From: JAGQZY01 sp964588335
GTDB taxonomy: Bacteria > Bdellovibrionota > Bdellovibrionia > Bdellovibrionales > JAGQZY01
NCBI GenBank assembly: GCA_964588335.1
Contig: CAZPOV010000009.1
Coordinates: forward strand, 1 to 64,000
DNA: 64,000 nucleotides
Direction: 5' to 3'
Below are positions 1 to 7,969 of this stretch, in pieces. The notes under the pieces are model-generated. The model ran no database searches, was not told the origin of the DNA, and was given only the letters and a program-made list of their open reading frames with translations. The translations under genes and the position numbers were made by a program. How positions within the stretch are numbered: the first letter of the stretch is position 1; each line of letters opens with the position of its first letter.

Positions 1-444
1 GCGACGATCCAGTGGCTTCTTCTTTTTAAAGTCCTTGTATTGAAAGTGGGGAGCAGAGTCTTTCTTTGTTCGCAACTCAATCACTTTACTGTCGTCGCAG
101 TGAGCTCTTTCCATGGCTATTAAGGTTTGATCTTGAGTTTCAAGTTCGTCAATCAGGCTGATATGTTCAGCGATTGTTAGCTGAAGAAATTGCGCCATCT
201 CAGCGAAGATGATCGCATCTTTGTTTTCAACGGGCCGAGCTGTCACTACGGCGTTGAGTTCTTGTTTTGAGTTAAAAATCGGGAACGAAACCTGCCGAAG
301 GGTTCTTGAGTAAACGAATGGACTTTTAAAGTTGCTTCGTTTTTCCTGTCTTTTTTGAGTGACTGTGAGTTTTTTATCGATTTTGAGTTCAGCGCCGTAT
401 CTTTCTTTAAAAATTGTGCTGACCTTGTTGAAAATTGCATCCAT
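1..444 (-). CDS. Unknown protein, N-terminal part (runs off left edge)
   Basis: An open frame runs leftward from an ATG at 444-442 to base 1 without a stop, giving the first 148 residues of a longer protein. It begins MDAIFNKVSTIFKERYGAEL and continues through an alternating hydrophobic and charged stretch (about residues 50-105) that could be a GAF-like sensory fold. After that it becomes lysine-rich and polar. An overlapping ORF from 491 in another frame is a shadow. No signal peptide or membrane segment is visible. The next gene on this strand (1350-2903) is a sigma-54 activator with a sensory N-terminus, so this could be another regulator, but nothing seen here proves it. I do not recognise the family. 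Confidence 0.6.
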   Translation of the reverse strand, partial: MDAIFNKVSTIFKERYGAELKIDKKLTVTQKRQEKRSNFKSPFVYSRTLRQVSFPIFNSKQELNAVVTARPVENKDAIIFAEMAQFLQLTIAEHISLIDELETQDQTLIAMERAHCDDSKVIELRTKKDSAPHFQYKDFKKKKPLDRR

Positions 445-1016
445 GTTTTAGATCCCTTCCGTTTATTCACAACTCTTCCTATACAAAACATGTGCCGAAA
501 ATGAGCTTCGAGTTAATGAAAAAAGCTCACAAAAGAATAACTGTTCAAAACCAATTGACCTTTAAAAAACAAATAAATCCAATATGTTATGGGTGGCCAT
601 AAAAAGCCGTTGAAGGTCCATAGGTGTTTTTTACAGGACTGAAAAAGCACTGGTCGAATCGGGCGCCAGTAATAACTTCAGGGTTCGGTATAATTTCAAC
701 ACCGAAATGGCACCAAAAACTGTCTTAAATTTTTAAATGTTCCTGTTCCTTCGACCAAGGCTCATGGCATTTTTTTATCATTGGCTCCTGTCAAAGTCGG
801 TTATTTGCAGGCAGGGGGGGGGGGGGCCAGTTCCTTCGTTGTCACTCATCCATTCCAACTCTTGGAATCGGCCTCGGGGAGACTCCCTTCCGATGCCGAA
901 CAACTCGTTCCTCGCATTTTCCGGGCAACATTCTGATGGCATAATACTCTGATGGGTCAAGGCCTTAGCTTGCGGTACGCGAAAACAAGTGCCATCATTA
1001 GGAAAAGGGGAAACTT
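445..1016. other. 572-bp non-coding stretch with hairpins and a G13 tract
   Basis: No convincing gene lies here. Short ORFs at 737-952 (+) and 778-960 (-) overlap each other, lack ribosome-binding sites and resemble no family. Visible structure includes an ACTGG/CCAGT hairpin (649-653 with 666-670). A TTCGGT/ACCGAA hairpin (684-689 with 701-706) is enclosed by a near-perfect GGCGCCA/TGGCACC helix (662-668 with 708-714). A run of 13 G lies at 814-826. The clustered, nested stems suggest a structured leader or small RNA. I could not match them to 5S, SRP, tmRNA or a c-di-GMP riboswitch. The 3' part presumably holds the promoter of the small gene at 1017. Confidence 0.5.
814..826. repeat. Poly-G tract, 13 residues
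   Basis: Thirteen consecutive G occur in a region without a confirmed gene, about 190 bp upstream of the small secreted-protein gene at 1017. Tracts of this length are prone to slipped-strand changes during replication. No comparable tract was noticed elsewhere in the window. Confidence 0.9.
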
Positions 1017-1280
1017 ATGAAATTACAGGCCTTTTTCACAATTCTTTTATTTTCAATGAACCTTTGGGCGCAGGGCAATGTCGAGGTCCGAGGCACCTAT
1101 GTGAAGGACAATAAGAACTTCATATATATGGAGTCCGATACAGAAAAAATAAAAATTAAGAAATCGGAACTCACCAAAGAGGGCGTCAAACAGATCTTGG
1201 CGAATAAAGAAACAGAGCTCACTCTGTTTGTGCCTCCGAAGTCCATCGTTCAGCGTTTGGAAAAGCCACAACAAAAATAA
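1017..1280 (+). CDS. Small secreted protein, 87 aa
   Basis: The ATG is preceded by a strong ribosome-binding site (AAAAGGGG about 8 bases upstream). Residues 1-19 form a typical Sec signal peptide (MKLQAFFTILLFSMNLWAQ) with likely cleavage after the Ala of LWA. The mature 68 residues are lysine- and glutamate-rich and probably form a small beta-strand domain (GNVEVRGTYVKDNKNFIYME). No cysteines are present and no family is recognised. The gene stands alone between the non-coding stretch and a bidirectional terminator. It is probably periplasmic. Function unknown. Confidence 0.75.
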   Translation: MKLQAFFTILLFSMNLWAQGNVEVRGTYVKDNKNFIYMESDTEKIKIKKSELTKEGVKQILANKETELTLFVPPKSIVQRLEKPQQK

Positions 1281-1283
1281 AAA

Positions 1284-1320
1284 CAAAAAAAGGGAAGCAC
1301 TAGCTTCCCTTTTGTTTTTT
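1284..1320. terminator. Bidirectional intrinsic terminator
   Basis: A stem AAAAGGGAAGC / GCTTCCCTTTT with a four-base ACTA loop is flanked by an A-rich tract on the left and TTTTGTTTTTT on the right. It can end the small secreted gene (+) and the sigma-54 activator at 1350-2903 (-), which converge here. Confidence 0.9.
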
Positions 1321-1349
1321 AAGATTCCGATCTTGAGATTTGGAGTTCC

Positions 1350-2903
1350 TTAACTCTTCCGAACTCTTCGTTTATCAAGGTCGTATTTTTCAACTTTCAT
1401 AATCAAGCCGGCGCGACTGATGCCAAGCTCTTTCGCAAGTTTTGATTTGTTCCATCCGGTCCGACGAAGACCTTCCTTAATCATTTGCATTTCAAGCTCT
1501 TCAATGGCGTCTTTTAATTTACCAGTGACACGAGTGCCTTGAACTTTGGTCTTTTGACCACCTTCAATGATTTTAGGAGAAAGCATGTCGCCCGTGATTT
1601 TGGTCTCTTCACCACTAAGGACAACAATTCTTTCCATTTCGTTTTGTAGCTCACGCACGTTTCCGGGCCAATGATAGTCATAAAGCTTTTCCAAAGCCCG
1701 TTTGGTAAGAACACGCTTGCCAATTCCTGAACGCTTACAAGCGTGATCAATGAAGAACTCAGAAAGCAATGGAATGTCTTCTTTGCGTTCACGCAAAGGA
1801 GGAACACGAAGATTGATCACATTCAATCGATAGTAGAGATCCTCACGGAAGCTTCCGTTTTCAACCATTTCACGAAGATTTCTGTTGGTCGCCGCAATCA
1901 CACGAACATCCACTTTACGAGACTCAAGAGCTCCCACGGGGGTGAAGGTTCCTTCTTGTAGAACGCGAAGCAACTTCACCTGCATCTGAGGAGAGGTGTC
2001 ACCAATCTCATCAAGGAAGAAAGTCCCTTTATCCGCAATTTCAAAAAGACCTTTTTTGTCCTTATGAGCGCCGGTGAACGATCCTTTGACGTGTCCAAAA
2101 AGTTCAGACTCAAGAAGGTTGTCGTTGAAAGCCGAACAGTTCTGAATCACAAAAGGTTTGCTAGAGCGAACCGAGTTGTAGTGAATTGATTTGGCAATCA
2201 ACTCTTTACCGGTACCGTTCTCACCTTGGATCAGGACAGTGCTGTCAGCCCCTTTGATCTTATCAAGCAAGGCATAAGTGCTCTGCATGGCTTGGGATTT
2301 ACCAATCATATTGTCGTATTTATAGCGACTTCCAAGTTCTTTATTAAGTTCACGAATTCTTTCTTCACGGTTGCTAATTTCAAGGTGAAGGGTGACGATC
2401 TCACGAGATACAAGGTCGACAAGATCGATAAAGTGAGCGCGGTCGTTGTCATCGAGGAAACGAATTTTTGAAACTGCGAAATCAACAGTGTCACGCGTCT
2501 CTCCTTGGGCCGCCAAACGGTCTTTGACTTCGTCAATGCGATTGGTTTCAGCAGTATCTTTGATAAAGCCCAAGCCAACAACCGTCCCCATGAACTCTCC
2601 ATCAATCACAATGGGAAAAACAGCCATATCAAATCCGGCGTTCGACCATTTGGTTAAGGAGAAGCGACTTTCTGACGCCTGCATCTCATTGATGGCACCA
2701 GAAACTTCTTCTGAAAGACCTTCTCGATTGGCCTCTTTATTTAGAAAAGCTTGAACAGCGGGGTTAACGATGGCTGTCTCTTTGTAGCCTCGCATTCGCC
2801 CTCTTTCATCAGTGAAAACAACATCAATGTTCCACCAAGAGGATAGTATCAACTTCAACTTTTTAATAACGTGGATATGTTCAAACTCATCCCAATTGAT
2901 CAT
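1350..2903 (-). CDS. Sigma-54-dependent transcriptional activator (AAA+, Fis-type HTH)
   Basis: This 517-residue bacterial enhancer-binding protein drives open-complex formation by sigma-54 RNA polymerase. Residues 1 to about 195 are a sensory region of unclear family, perhaps PocR- or GAF-like, followed by a coiled linker (SNREERIRELNKELGSR). The AAA+ domain follows, with Walker A GENGTGKE, a sigma-54 contact loop reading GSFTGA (usual form GAFTGA) near residue 275, Walker B FFLDEIG and a WPGNVRELQNEMERIV segment. A Fis-type helix-turn-helix ends the protein (NKSKLAKELGISRAGLIMKV). There is no receiver domain, so it is probably controlled by a small ligand or protein partner rather than phosphorylation. 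AAGGAG precedes the ATG. Two sigma-54-type promoters lie in this window at 43005 and 44044. Whether this protein acts on them is unknown. Confidence 0.93.
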   Translation of the reverse strand: MINWDEFEHIHVIKKLKLILSSWWNIDVVFTDERGRMRGYKETAIVNPAVQAFLNKEANREGLSEEVSGAINEMQASESRFSLTKWSNAGFDMAVFPIVIDGEFMGTVVGLGFIKDTAETNRIDEVKDRLAAQGETRDTVDFAVSKIRFLDDNDRAHFIDLVDLVSREIVTLHLEISNREERIRELNKELGSRYKYDNMIGKSQAMQSTYALLDKIKGADSTVLIQGENGTGKELIAKSIHYNSVRSSKPFVIQNCSAFNDNLLESELFGHVKGSFTGAHKDKKGLFEIADKGTFFLDEIGDTSPQMQVKLLRVLQEGTFTPVGALESRKVDVRVIAATNRNLREMVENGSFREDLYYRLNVINLRVPPLRERKEDIPLLSEFFIDHACKRSGIGKRVLTKRALEKLYDYHWPGNVRELQNEMERIVVLSGEETKITGDMLSPKIIEGGQKTKVQGTRVTGKLKDAIEELEMQMIKEGLRRTGWNKSKLAKELGISRAGLIMKVEKYDLDKRRVRKS

Positions 2904-3055
2904 GCCTTAACTCCTTGCCGTCAATAATCTGTACAGTTTCTTATCGTCAAAAAAGTGGACAACTTTACAGTATTGCGAAGAATTTAGTCAGATATTTTAA
3001 GTCATTGAAATTACGAGGTTATTTGGTCTAGTGTTGAAACCTCTGATGTCTCAAT

Positions 3056-5044
3056 ATGAGAGCTGTCAAAAGGGCAGTCAAAAAAGCATTGATGTTAACC
3101 GCAAATTTTGCCAAGTTGTTCGACATGTATAAATCATGGCTGAGACTATGGCCTTTTGTTAAGCCCTTCAAAATGAAGATTTTTGGCGCTGTCTTGTTGG
3201 GTGTTTTCTACGCTCAGCTGCAGGTGCTTCTGCCTATTTTAGCCCAAACCCTGTTGGCTGCCTTTGATTCTTTGGGTGTTGAAAAAAGAATTCTCAATTT
3301 AAAAGAAAAAATGCAGGCATTGGGTAATGATCAGCCAGAGCAATTGGAAGTTATGCGTAACCAATTGCAAGCCTTAGAAGATCTACCGCAAGGGTTGGCG
3401 GCCAATCCGGAATTTATGAAATTGGCGCGGTTTTTTGAAATTCCGCAAGACTCCTACCTTCTTCAGGTCAGCAACTATGACATTGTCTATTTCATCGCTT
3501 TGGCGTTCCCAGTTTATTATCTTTTGTGGGGCTTGATTCGCTACTTTCATTTTTTCCTTGTGAAATACACCGGAGATCAAATTATCTCGAACATTCGCTT
3601 GGCCCTGATGAACAAGTTTCTTGATTTGGATGTGCTCTACTTGGGGCGGCAGAAAAAAGGCTCCAGCGGACTTCTCAGTCGTACTTTGAACGACACTCTC
3701 ATTCTGCAAAATGGCTTGCAATACTATGCCGATCTTATCCGTGAACCGATCGTTGCCTTGGTATTAATCGGTTACCTTTTTGTCACCAATTGGAAAATCA
3801 CCTTGGGATGTTTTGTTTTCCTCCCTATTTTTGCTGCCGTCATTCGAATCATCACTAAGAGTTTGCGGCGCTTTGGTCATGAAAGCCAAGAGTCCTTAGA
3901 AGAGGTCACAAAAACCTTGAAAGAGGGGCTTGACGGAGTTCGAGTCATCCAGTCTTTCAACCTTCAACAGACCATTAAGAAGCGATTTGCTGATCAGGTC
4001 GGTGATTTTTTAAGTAAGCGGCGTAAGATCATCAAAAGAGAGGAGCTTGGAAGTCCCATTAACGAGTGGTTTGCCTCCGTTTTAGTTTGCGGAATCTGTT
4101 TGTTCCAGGCCCAACAGATCATTGCCGGTGAGTCTGATTTATCAGCCTTTCTTGGTTTTTTGTTTGGTGCTGGCCTTTTAAATAATCCGATAAAGAAAAC
4201 GCAGCAGGCGGTGATTCGAATTCAACAAAACGTTGTGGCCTTAGACCGTTTGAATGAAGTTTTAAATAGTGAAAGCCAAATTCTTGAGCCGACTCATCCA
4301 AGAGCCTTTCCTGGTAACTGGTCCGAGATTGAATTTAAAGATGTTAATTTCTCATACGGTGATAAAGCTGTGCTCAATTCGGTGGACCTGAAAATTAAAA
4401 AAGGCGAAGTTGTTGCTTTGGTTGGTGAAAGTGGTTCTGGAAAGTCGACATTGGCCGGACTGCTGCAACGATTTTTTGATCCAGTTTCGGGAAGCATTGA
4501 AATCGGTGGGGTTCCGATTAATGAAATGATGACAAGAGATCTGCGAAGCCACATCGGCTATGTCACCCAAGACGTTTTTCTGTTTGATGACACGATTGAA
4601 AATAATATTTGGTTCGGGAATCTTAATAGAGATAAAGGCGATGTTCCGATGGCGGCCAAAATCGCCAATGCCACCGGGTTTATCGAGGCTAATAACCTCA
4701 GCTTTCAGTCCAATGTCGGCGAGCGAGGCGGGCGTCTTTCGGGGGGCGAAAAGCAACGCATCAGTATTGCCCGTGCCGTTTTCAAAGACCCTCCTATCCT
4801 GATCCTAGATGAGGCCACCAGCGCTTTGGATTCGGCCAGTGAGCTTGAGGTGCAAAAAGGTATCGAGAAGCTTTTAAAGGGACGAACGGCTTTGGTTATT
4901 GCCCATCGTCTTTCCACCATTATCAACAGTGATCGAATTATTGTGATGAAACAAGGCCGAATTGTGGAGCAAGGACGTCACGAAGAACTCCTTAAGAAAA
5001 ACGCGGAGTACGCTAAGTTCTATAACTTACAATACGCTCAGTAA
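3056..5044 (+). CDS. ABC exporter, fused permease and ATPase (MsbA-like)
   Basis: This 662-residue half-transporter has an N-terminal six-helix membrane domain (about residues 35-400) and a C-terminal nucleotide-binding domain. The latter carries Walker A GESGSGKS, the signature LSGGEKQR, Walker B ILILDEATSALD and the switch histidine in VIAHRLSTI. It works as a homodimer in the inner membrane. The fold is that of lipid or drug exporters such as MsbA, but the substrate cannot be read from sequence. A hydrophilic insert of about 65 residues (LNLKEKMQALGNDQPEQLEV onward) lies between the first two helices, longer than in MsbA. The start is uncertain: ATGs at 3056, 3092 and 3125 are all in frame, and the last gives a more typical N-terminus (MYKSWLRLWPFVKPFKMKI). 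None has a clear Shine-Dalgarno sequence. It converges with uvrA with only 7 bases between stop codons. Confidence 0.92.
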   Translation: MRAVKRAVKKALMLTANFAKLFDMYKSWLRLWPFVKPFKMKIFGAVLLGVFYAQLQVLLPILAQTLLAAFDSLGVEKRILNLKEKMQALGNDQPEQLEVMRNQLQALEDLPQGLAANPEFMKLARFFEIPQDSYLLQVSNYDIVYFIALAFPVYYLLWGLIRYFHFFLVKYTGDQIISNIRLALMNKFLDLDVLYLGRQKKGSSGLLSRTLNDTLILQNGLQYYADLIREPIVALVLIGYLFVTNWKITLGCFVFLPIFAAVIRIITKSLRRFGHESQESLEEVTKTLKEGLDGVRVIQSFNLQQTIKKRFADQVGDFLSKRRKIIKREELGSPINEWFASVLVCGICLFQAQQIIAGESDLSAFLGFLFGAGLLNNPIKKTQQAVIRIQQNVVALDRLNEVLNSESQILEPTHPRAFPGNWSEIEFKDVNFSYGDKAVLNSVDLKIKKGEVVALVGESGSGKSTLAGLLQRFFDPVSGSIEIGGVPINEMMTRDLRSHIGYVTQDVFLFDDTIENNIWFGNLNRDKGDVPMAAKIANATGFIEANNLSFQSNVGERGGRLSGGEKQRISIARAVFKDPPILILDEATSALDSASELEVQKGIEKLLKGRTALVIAHRLSTIINSDRIIVMKQGRIVEQGRHEELLKKNAEYAKFYNLQYAQ

Positions 5045-5051
5045 TTAAAAT

Positions 5052-7859
5052 TTATAAATTGAGATACTCTTTTAAGTATTTACCGGTGTGAGTTTTCTTT
5101 TTGCAAATTTCAATGGGAGAACCTTGGGCGACAATCTTACCGCCGTCAACACCGGCCTCTGGCCCCATATCAATGATATAGTCCGATTGAGCCATCACTT
5201 CCAGGTTGTGTTCGATCAATAAAACACTACCGCCGGTTTCCACAATTTGGTGAAGGATGGACATCAGCATTTGGACCTCTCGAAAATGCAGTCCGGTGGT
5301 GGGTTCATCCAAAATATAAAGTGTCGCTTTCTGGTTGGTTTTATAAAGTTCCCGAGCAATTTTAATGCGTTGAGATTCGCCACCGCTTAGGCTTGAGGTG
5401 CTTTGACCAAGAGTTAAATAATCCAGTCCCACTTGTTTTAAAACACTTAACGGCTTTCGGATATTAGGATAAGACACAAAAAAGTCCATGGCCTCGGCGA
5501 CGGTCAGTTGCAGAACCTCGTAAATGTTTTTACCCTTGTACTTGACCTCTAAAATCTCTTTTCGAAATTTCATGCCGTCACAGGACTGACAGATGGTTTT
5601 GATATCATCCATAAAAACCATATCGATCAACTCGTATCCCAGGCCTTTACAAACAGGACATCGCCCACCATTGACGTTCAAGGAAAATGTTCCAGGCGTG
5701 TAGCCTCGGTTGCGACCTTTAAGGGTGCCAGAGTAGATATCGCGAATCACATCGTAAATTTTAAGGTAGGTGGCCGGATTGCTTCGGGCCGATTTGCCAA
5801 CCGGTGATTGGTTGATGTGCAAAACATTTTTCAAGTTTTCTGTGCCGACCAATTTTTTATAAGGCTCACCTCTTGTATATTCAATATCGCACTCGGTGAG
5901 CAAGGCGGGGTATAAAGTTTCGGTGACCAAAGTGGATTTTCCCGATCCACTCACCCCGGTGACCGTGACGATACGATTCAATGGTATTTTTACGGATGTG
6001 TTTTTTAAGTTTCTTCCCGTACACCCTTTTAACTCGACAAAATATTTATAGTCTTTCAAACCCACTGGGCGCGGGGAGTACATGGTTTTCCGTTCCGATG
6101 AAAGGAACTGATTGGTGTTTGAAGTTTCACAGGTTTCGAACTCTTCTCGAGTTCCATTAAAAACAATGGAGCCGCCTTTGTAGCCGGAGCCTGGGCCCAT
6201 TTCTATGACATGATCACTTTCACGAATCACATCTTGGTCGTGTTCAACCACCACTAAGGTGTTGCCTAGATCATTCAAAGCTTTCAATTGTCGGATCAGC
6301 TGGTCGTTATCTCGGGGGTGCAGGCCGATCGTTGGTTCATCCAACACATAAAGAGCTTGCGACAGGCCCATTCCCAATTGTTTAGCGAGCAACAGTCGCT
6401 GAAACTCACCCCCTGAAAGTGTGCGGGTTTGTCGCGATAGGCTTAGGTAGTAAACCCCGATTTCGTTGAGAAAGCGAAGGCGTGAACAAAGCTGTTCATA
6501 AATATCCTTCACCATTTCTTTTTCGTAGTCAGTCATACTGAGCTCAAGGACAAATGTGTTGAGATCTTTTAAGGACATTTCACAAAGGTCGGTGATTGTT
6601 TTTCCTTGAATCAAGTAATGATTGGTAACGGGCAGCAGTCGCGACCCTTGGCAGGTGGGGCAGGTGAAGGCGGTTTTAAATCGGGCCAGAAAAACTCGCA
6701 CATGCATCTTGTATTTTTTTGTTTCAAGGTGCTCGAAGTAGCCTCGCACACCATAAAACTTACTGTTGCCCTCCCACAAAGTCTCTCTTTGTTTGGCGGT
6801 CAATTTATTCCAAGGCTTTTCAGTGTCGATTTTAGCTGATTTGCAATAGTTCAAAAGTTTGCGGCGGGCGCGAGCCGCACTCGGCATGAAAAAAGGAACA
6901 ATGGCGCCCTCTTTCAGCGACAGGTTCGGGTTGGGAATGACTTTTTTCTCATCGATATCCAATGTGTTGCCAAAGCCATTGCATTCCACACAAGCTCCCA
7001 CGGGAGAGTTAAAACTAAAAAGTTGTGGTGATTTGTTCGGTAATACTTCGCTGCATTCCGAGCATGAAAGACTGTCGCTTAGCTTAATCACGTCATTTTC
7101 TGTGGAGATAACTTGAGCCGCACCAAAATTTTGTTGATTGTACTTAATGGACATTTCATAACACTGTCCAATGGAGTCGACCAAGCGTCCTCGGTCTTCG
7201 TCGTTAATCGCTAATCGGTCGATGACCAAATAGAAGTCTTTTTTCGGTAAATCCTTCACTTTTGTTTGAGGACCAATTTCAAGGGGCGTAATCTTAAGGT
7301 CTTTTTTCGCACGACTTTTATCAACCAATATCCGATTGAAGCCATCAGCCAATAAAGATTTTAAAAAGTCAGTATTATTGTAACGCTTTTCCTTCTGTTT
7401 GATCGCAACCGTGAGATAGACTCTTTTACCCTCCCATTCATCAATAAGTTTATTGGCAGCCGACGTTGGGCTGTCACTGATGATCGGGCCATGACCGTTG
7501 GGGCAGTGGGCGACTGACAGTTTCGAGTAAAACAAGCGCAGGTATTCAATGATTTCCGAGGTGGTGCCCACCGTAGAGCGTGAGTTTTTCACCGTGTTTT
7601 TTTGTTCCAGTGCGATGGCCGGCGGCACATTGGCAATACTGTCTAACAGAGGCTTGGGAGCTTGATTTAAAAACTGGCGGGCGTAACTGGAGAGACTTTC
7701 GATATAGCGACGTTGTCCCTCGGCGAACAGTGTTTCAAAAGCCAGGGAACTTTTGCCGGACCCGCTGGGGCCACAAACAACGGTAAAAGAATTGATGGGA
7801 ATATCCACATCAATGTTCTTTAGGTTGTTTTGTCTGACTCCTTTGAGCTCGATATTCAT
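5052..7859 (-). CDS. uvrA: Excinuclease ABC subunit A
   Basis: UvrA (935 residues, normal length) is the DNA damage sensor of nucleotide excision repair and loads UvrB onto lesions. Both ABC ATPase modules are intact. The first has Walker A GPSGSGKS near residue 31 and signature LSGGEFQRLLLAKQLG. The second has Walker A GVSGSGKS near residue 635, signature LSGGESQRIKIARELYK and Walker B LYILDEPTTGLH. The zinc modules are visible as CSEC...CVEC in the first half and CPVC...CQSC in the second. The UvrB-binding and DNA-binding regions are in the expected places. It lies downstream of the PBP1A gene on the same strand with a 110-bp gap. No LexA-type operator was recognised upstream. Confidence 0.98.
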   Translation of the reverse strand: MNIELKGVRQNNLKNIDVDIPINSFTVVCGPSGSGKSSLAFETLFAEGQRRYIESLSSYARQFLNQAPKPLLDSIANVPPAIALEQKNTVKNSRSTVGTTSEIIEYLRLFYSKLSVAHCPNGHGPIISDSPTSAANKLIDEWEGKRVYLTVAIKQKEKRYNNTDFLKSLLADGFNRILVDKSRAKKDLKITPLEIGPQTKVKDLPKKDFYLVIDRLAINDEDRGRLVDSIGQCYEMSIKYNQQNFGAAQVISTENDVIKLSDSLSCSECSEVLPNKSPQLFSFNSPVGACVECNGFGNTLDIDEKKVIPNPNLSLKEGAIVPFFMPSAARARRKLLNYCKSAKIDTEKPWNKLTAKQRETLWEGNSKFYGVRGYFEHLETKKYKMHVRVFLARFKTAFTCPTCQGSRLLPVTNHYLIQGKTITDLCEMSLKDLNTFVLELSMTDYEKEMVKDIYEQLCSRLRFLNEIGVYYLSLSRQTRTLSGGEFQRLLLAKQLGMGLSQALYVLDEPTIGLHPRDNDQLIRQLKALNDLGNTLVVVEHDQDVIRESDHVIEMGPGSGYKGGSIVFNGTREEFETCETSNTNQFLSSERKTMYSPRPVGLKDYKYFVELKGCTGRNLKNTSVKIPLNRIVTVTGVSGSGKSTLVTETLYPALLTECDIEYTRGEPYKKLVGTENLKNVLHINQSPVGKSARSNPATYLKIYDVIRDIYSGTLKGRNRGYTPGTFSLNVNGGRCPVCKGLGYELIDMVFMDDIKTICQSCDGMKFRKEILEVKYKGKNIYEVLQLTVAEAMDFFVSYPNIRKPLSVLKQVGLDYLTLGQSTSSLSGGESQRIKIARELYKTNQKATLYILDEPTTGLHFREVQMLMSILHQIVETGGSVLLIEHNLEVMAQSDYIIDMGPEAGVDGGKIVAQGSPIEICKKKTHTGKYLKEYLNL

Positions 7860-7969
7860 GCTCAGGAGCCTATCAGATCGTTAGGATATTTAATAGGGAT
7901 TTCGCCACCCGTAGGGTCTTTGGCGCCCTGCAGGCCCTCTGCCAACCAGAAACAAGAAGGCAGAGAGAA

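Noticed and set aside
737..960. Two short overlapping ORFs on opposite strands (737-952 + and 778-960 -)
   Set aside because: They overlap each other, contain the G13 tract, have no ribosome-binding site, and the translations look like low-quality non-coding sequence.
445..1016. Possible 5S rRNA or tmRNA in the gene-free stretch
   Set aside because: Some segments (GCCGAAC and a GGGGAGACTCCC-like hairpin) recall 5S rRNA, but order, spacing and flanking rRNA genes are wrong. No tmRNA tag or tRNA-like end was seen.
7937..7965. CTCTGCC/GGCAGAG hairpin between the PBP1A and uvrA genes
   Set aside because: On the minus strand no U-tract follows, so it is not an obvious terminator; its role is unclear.
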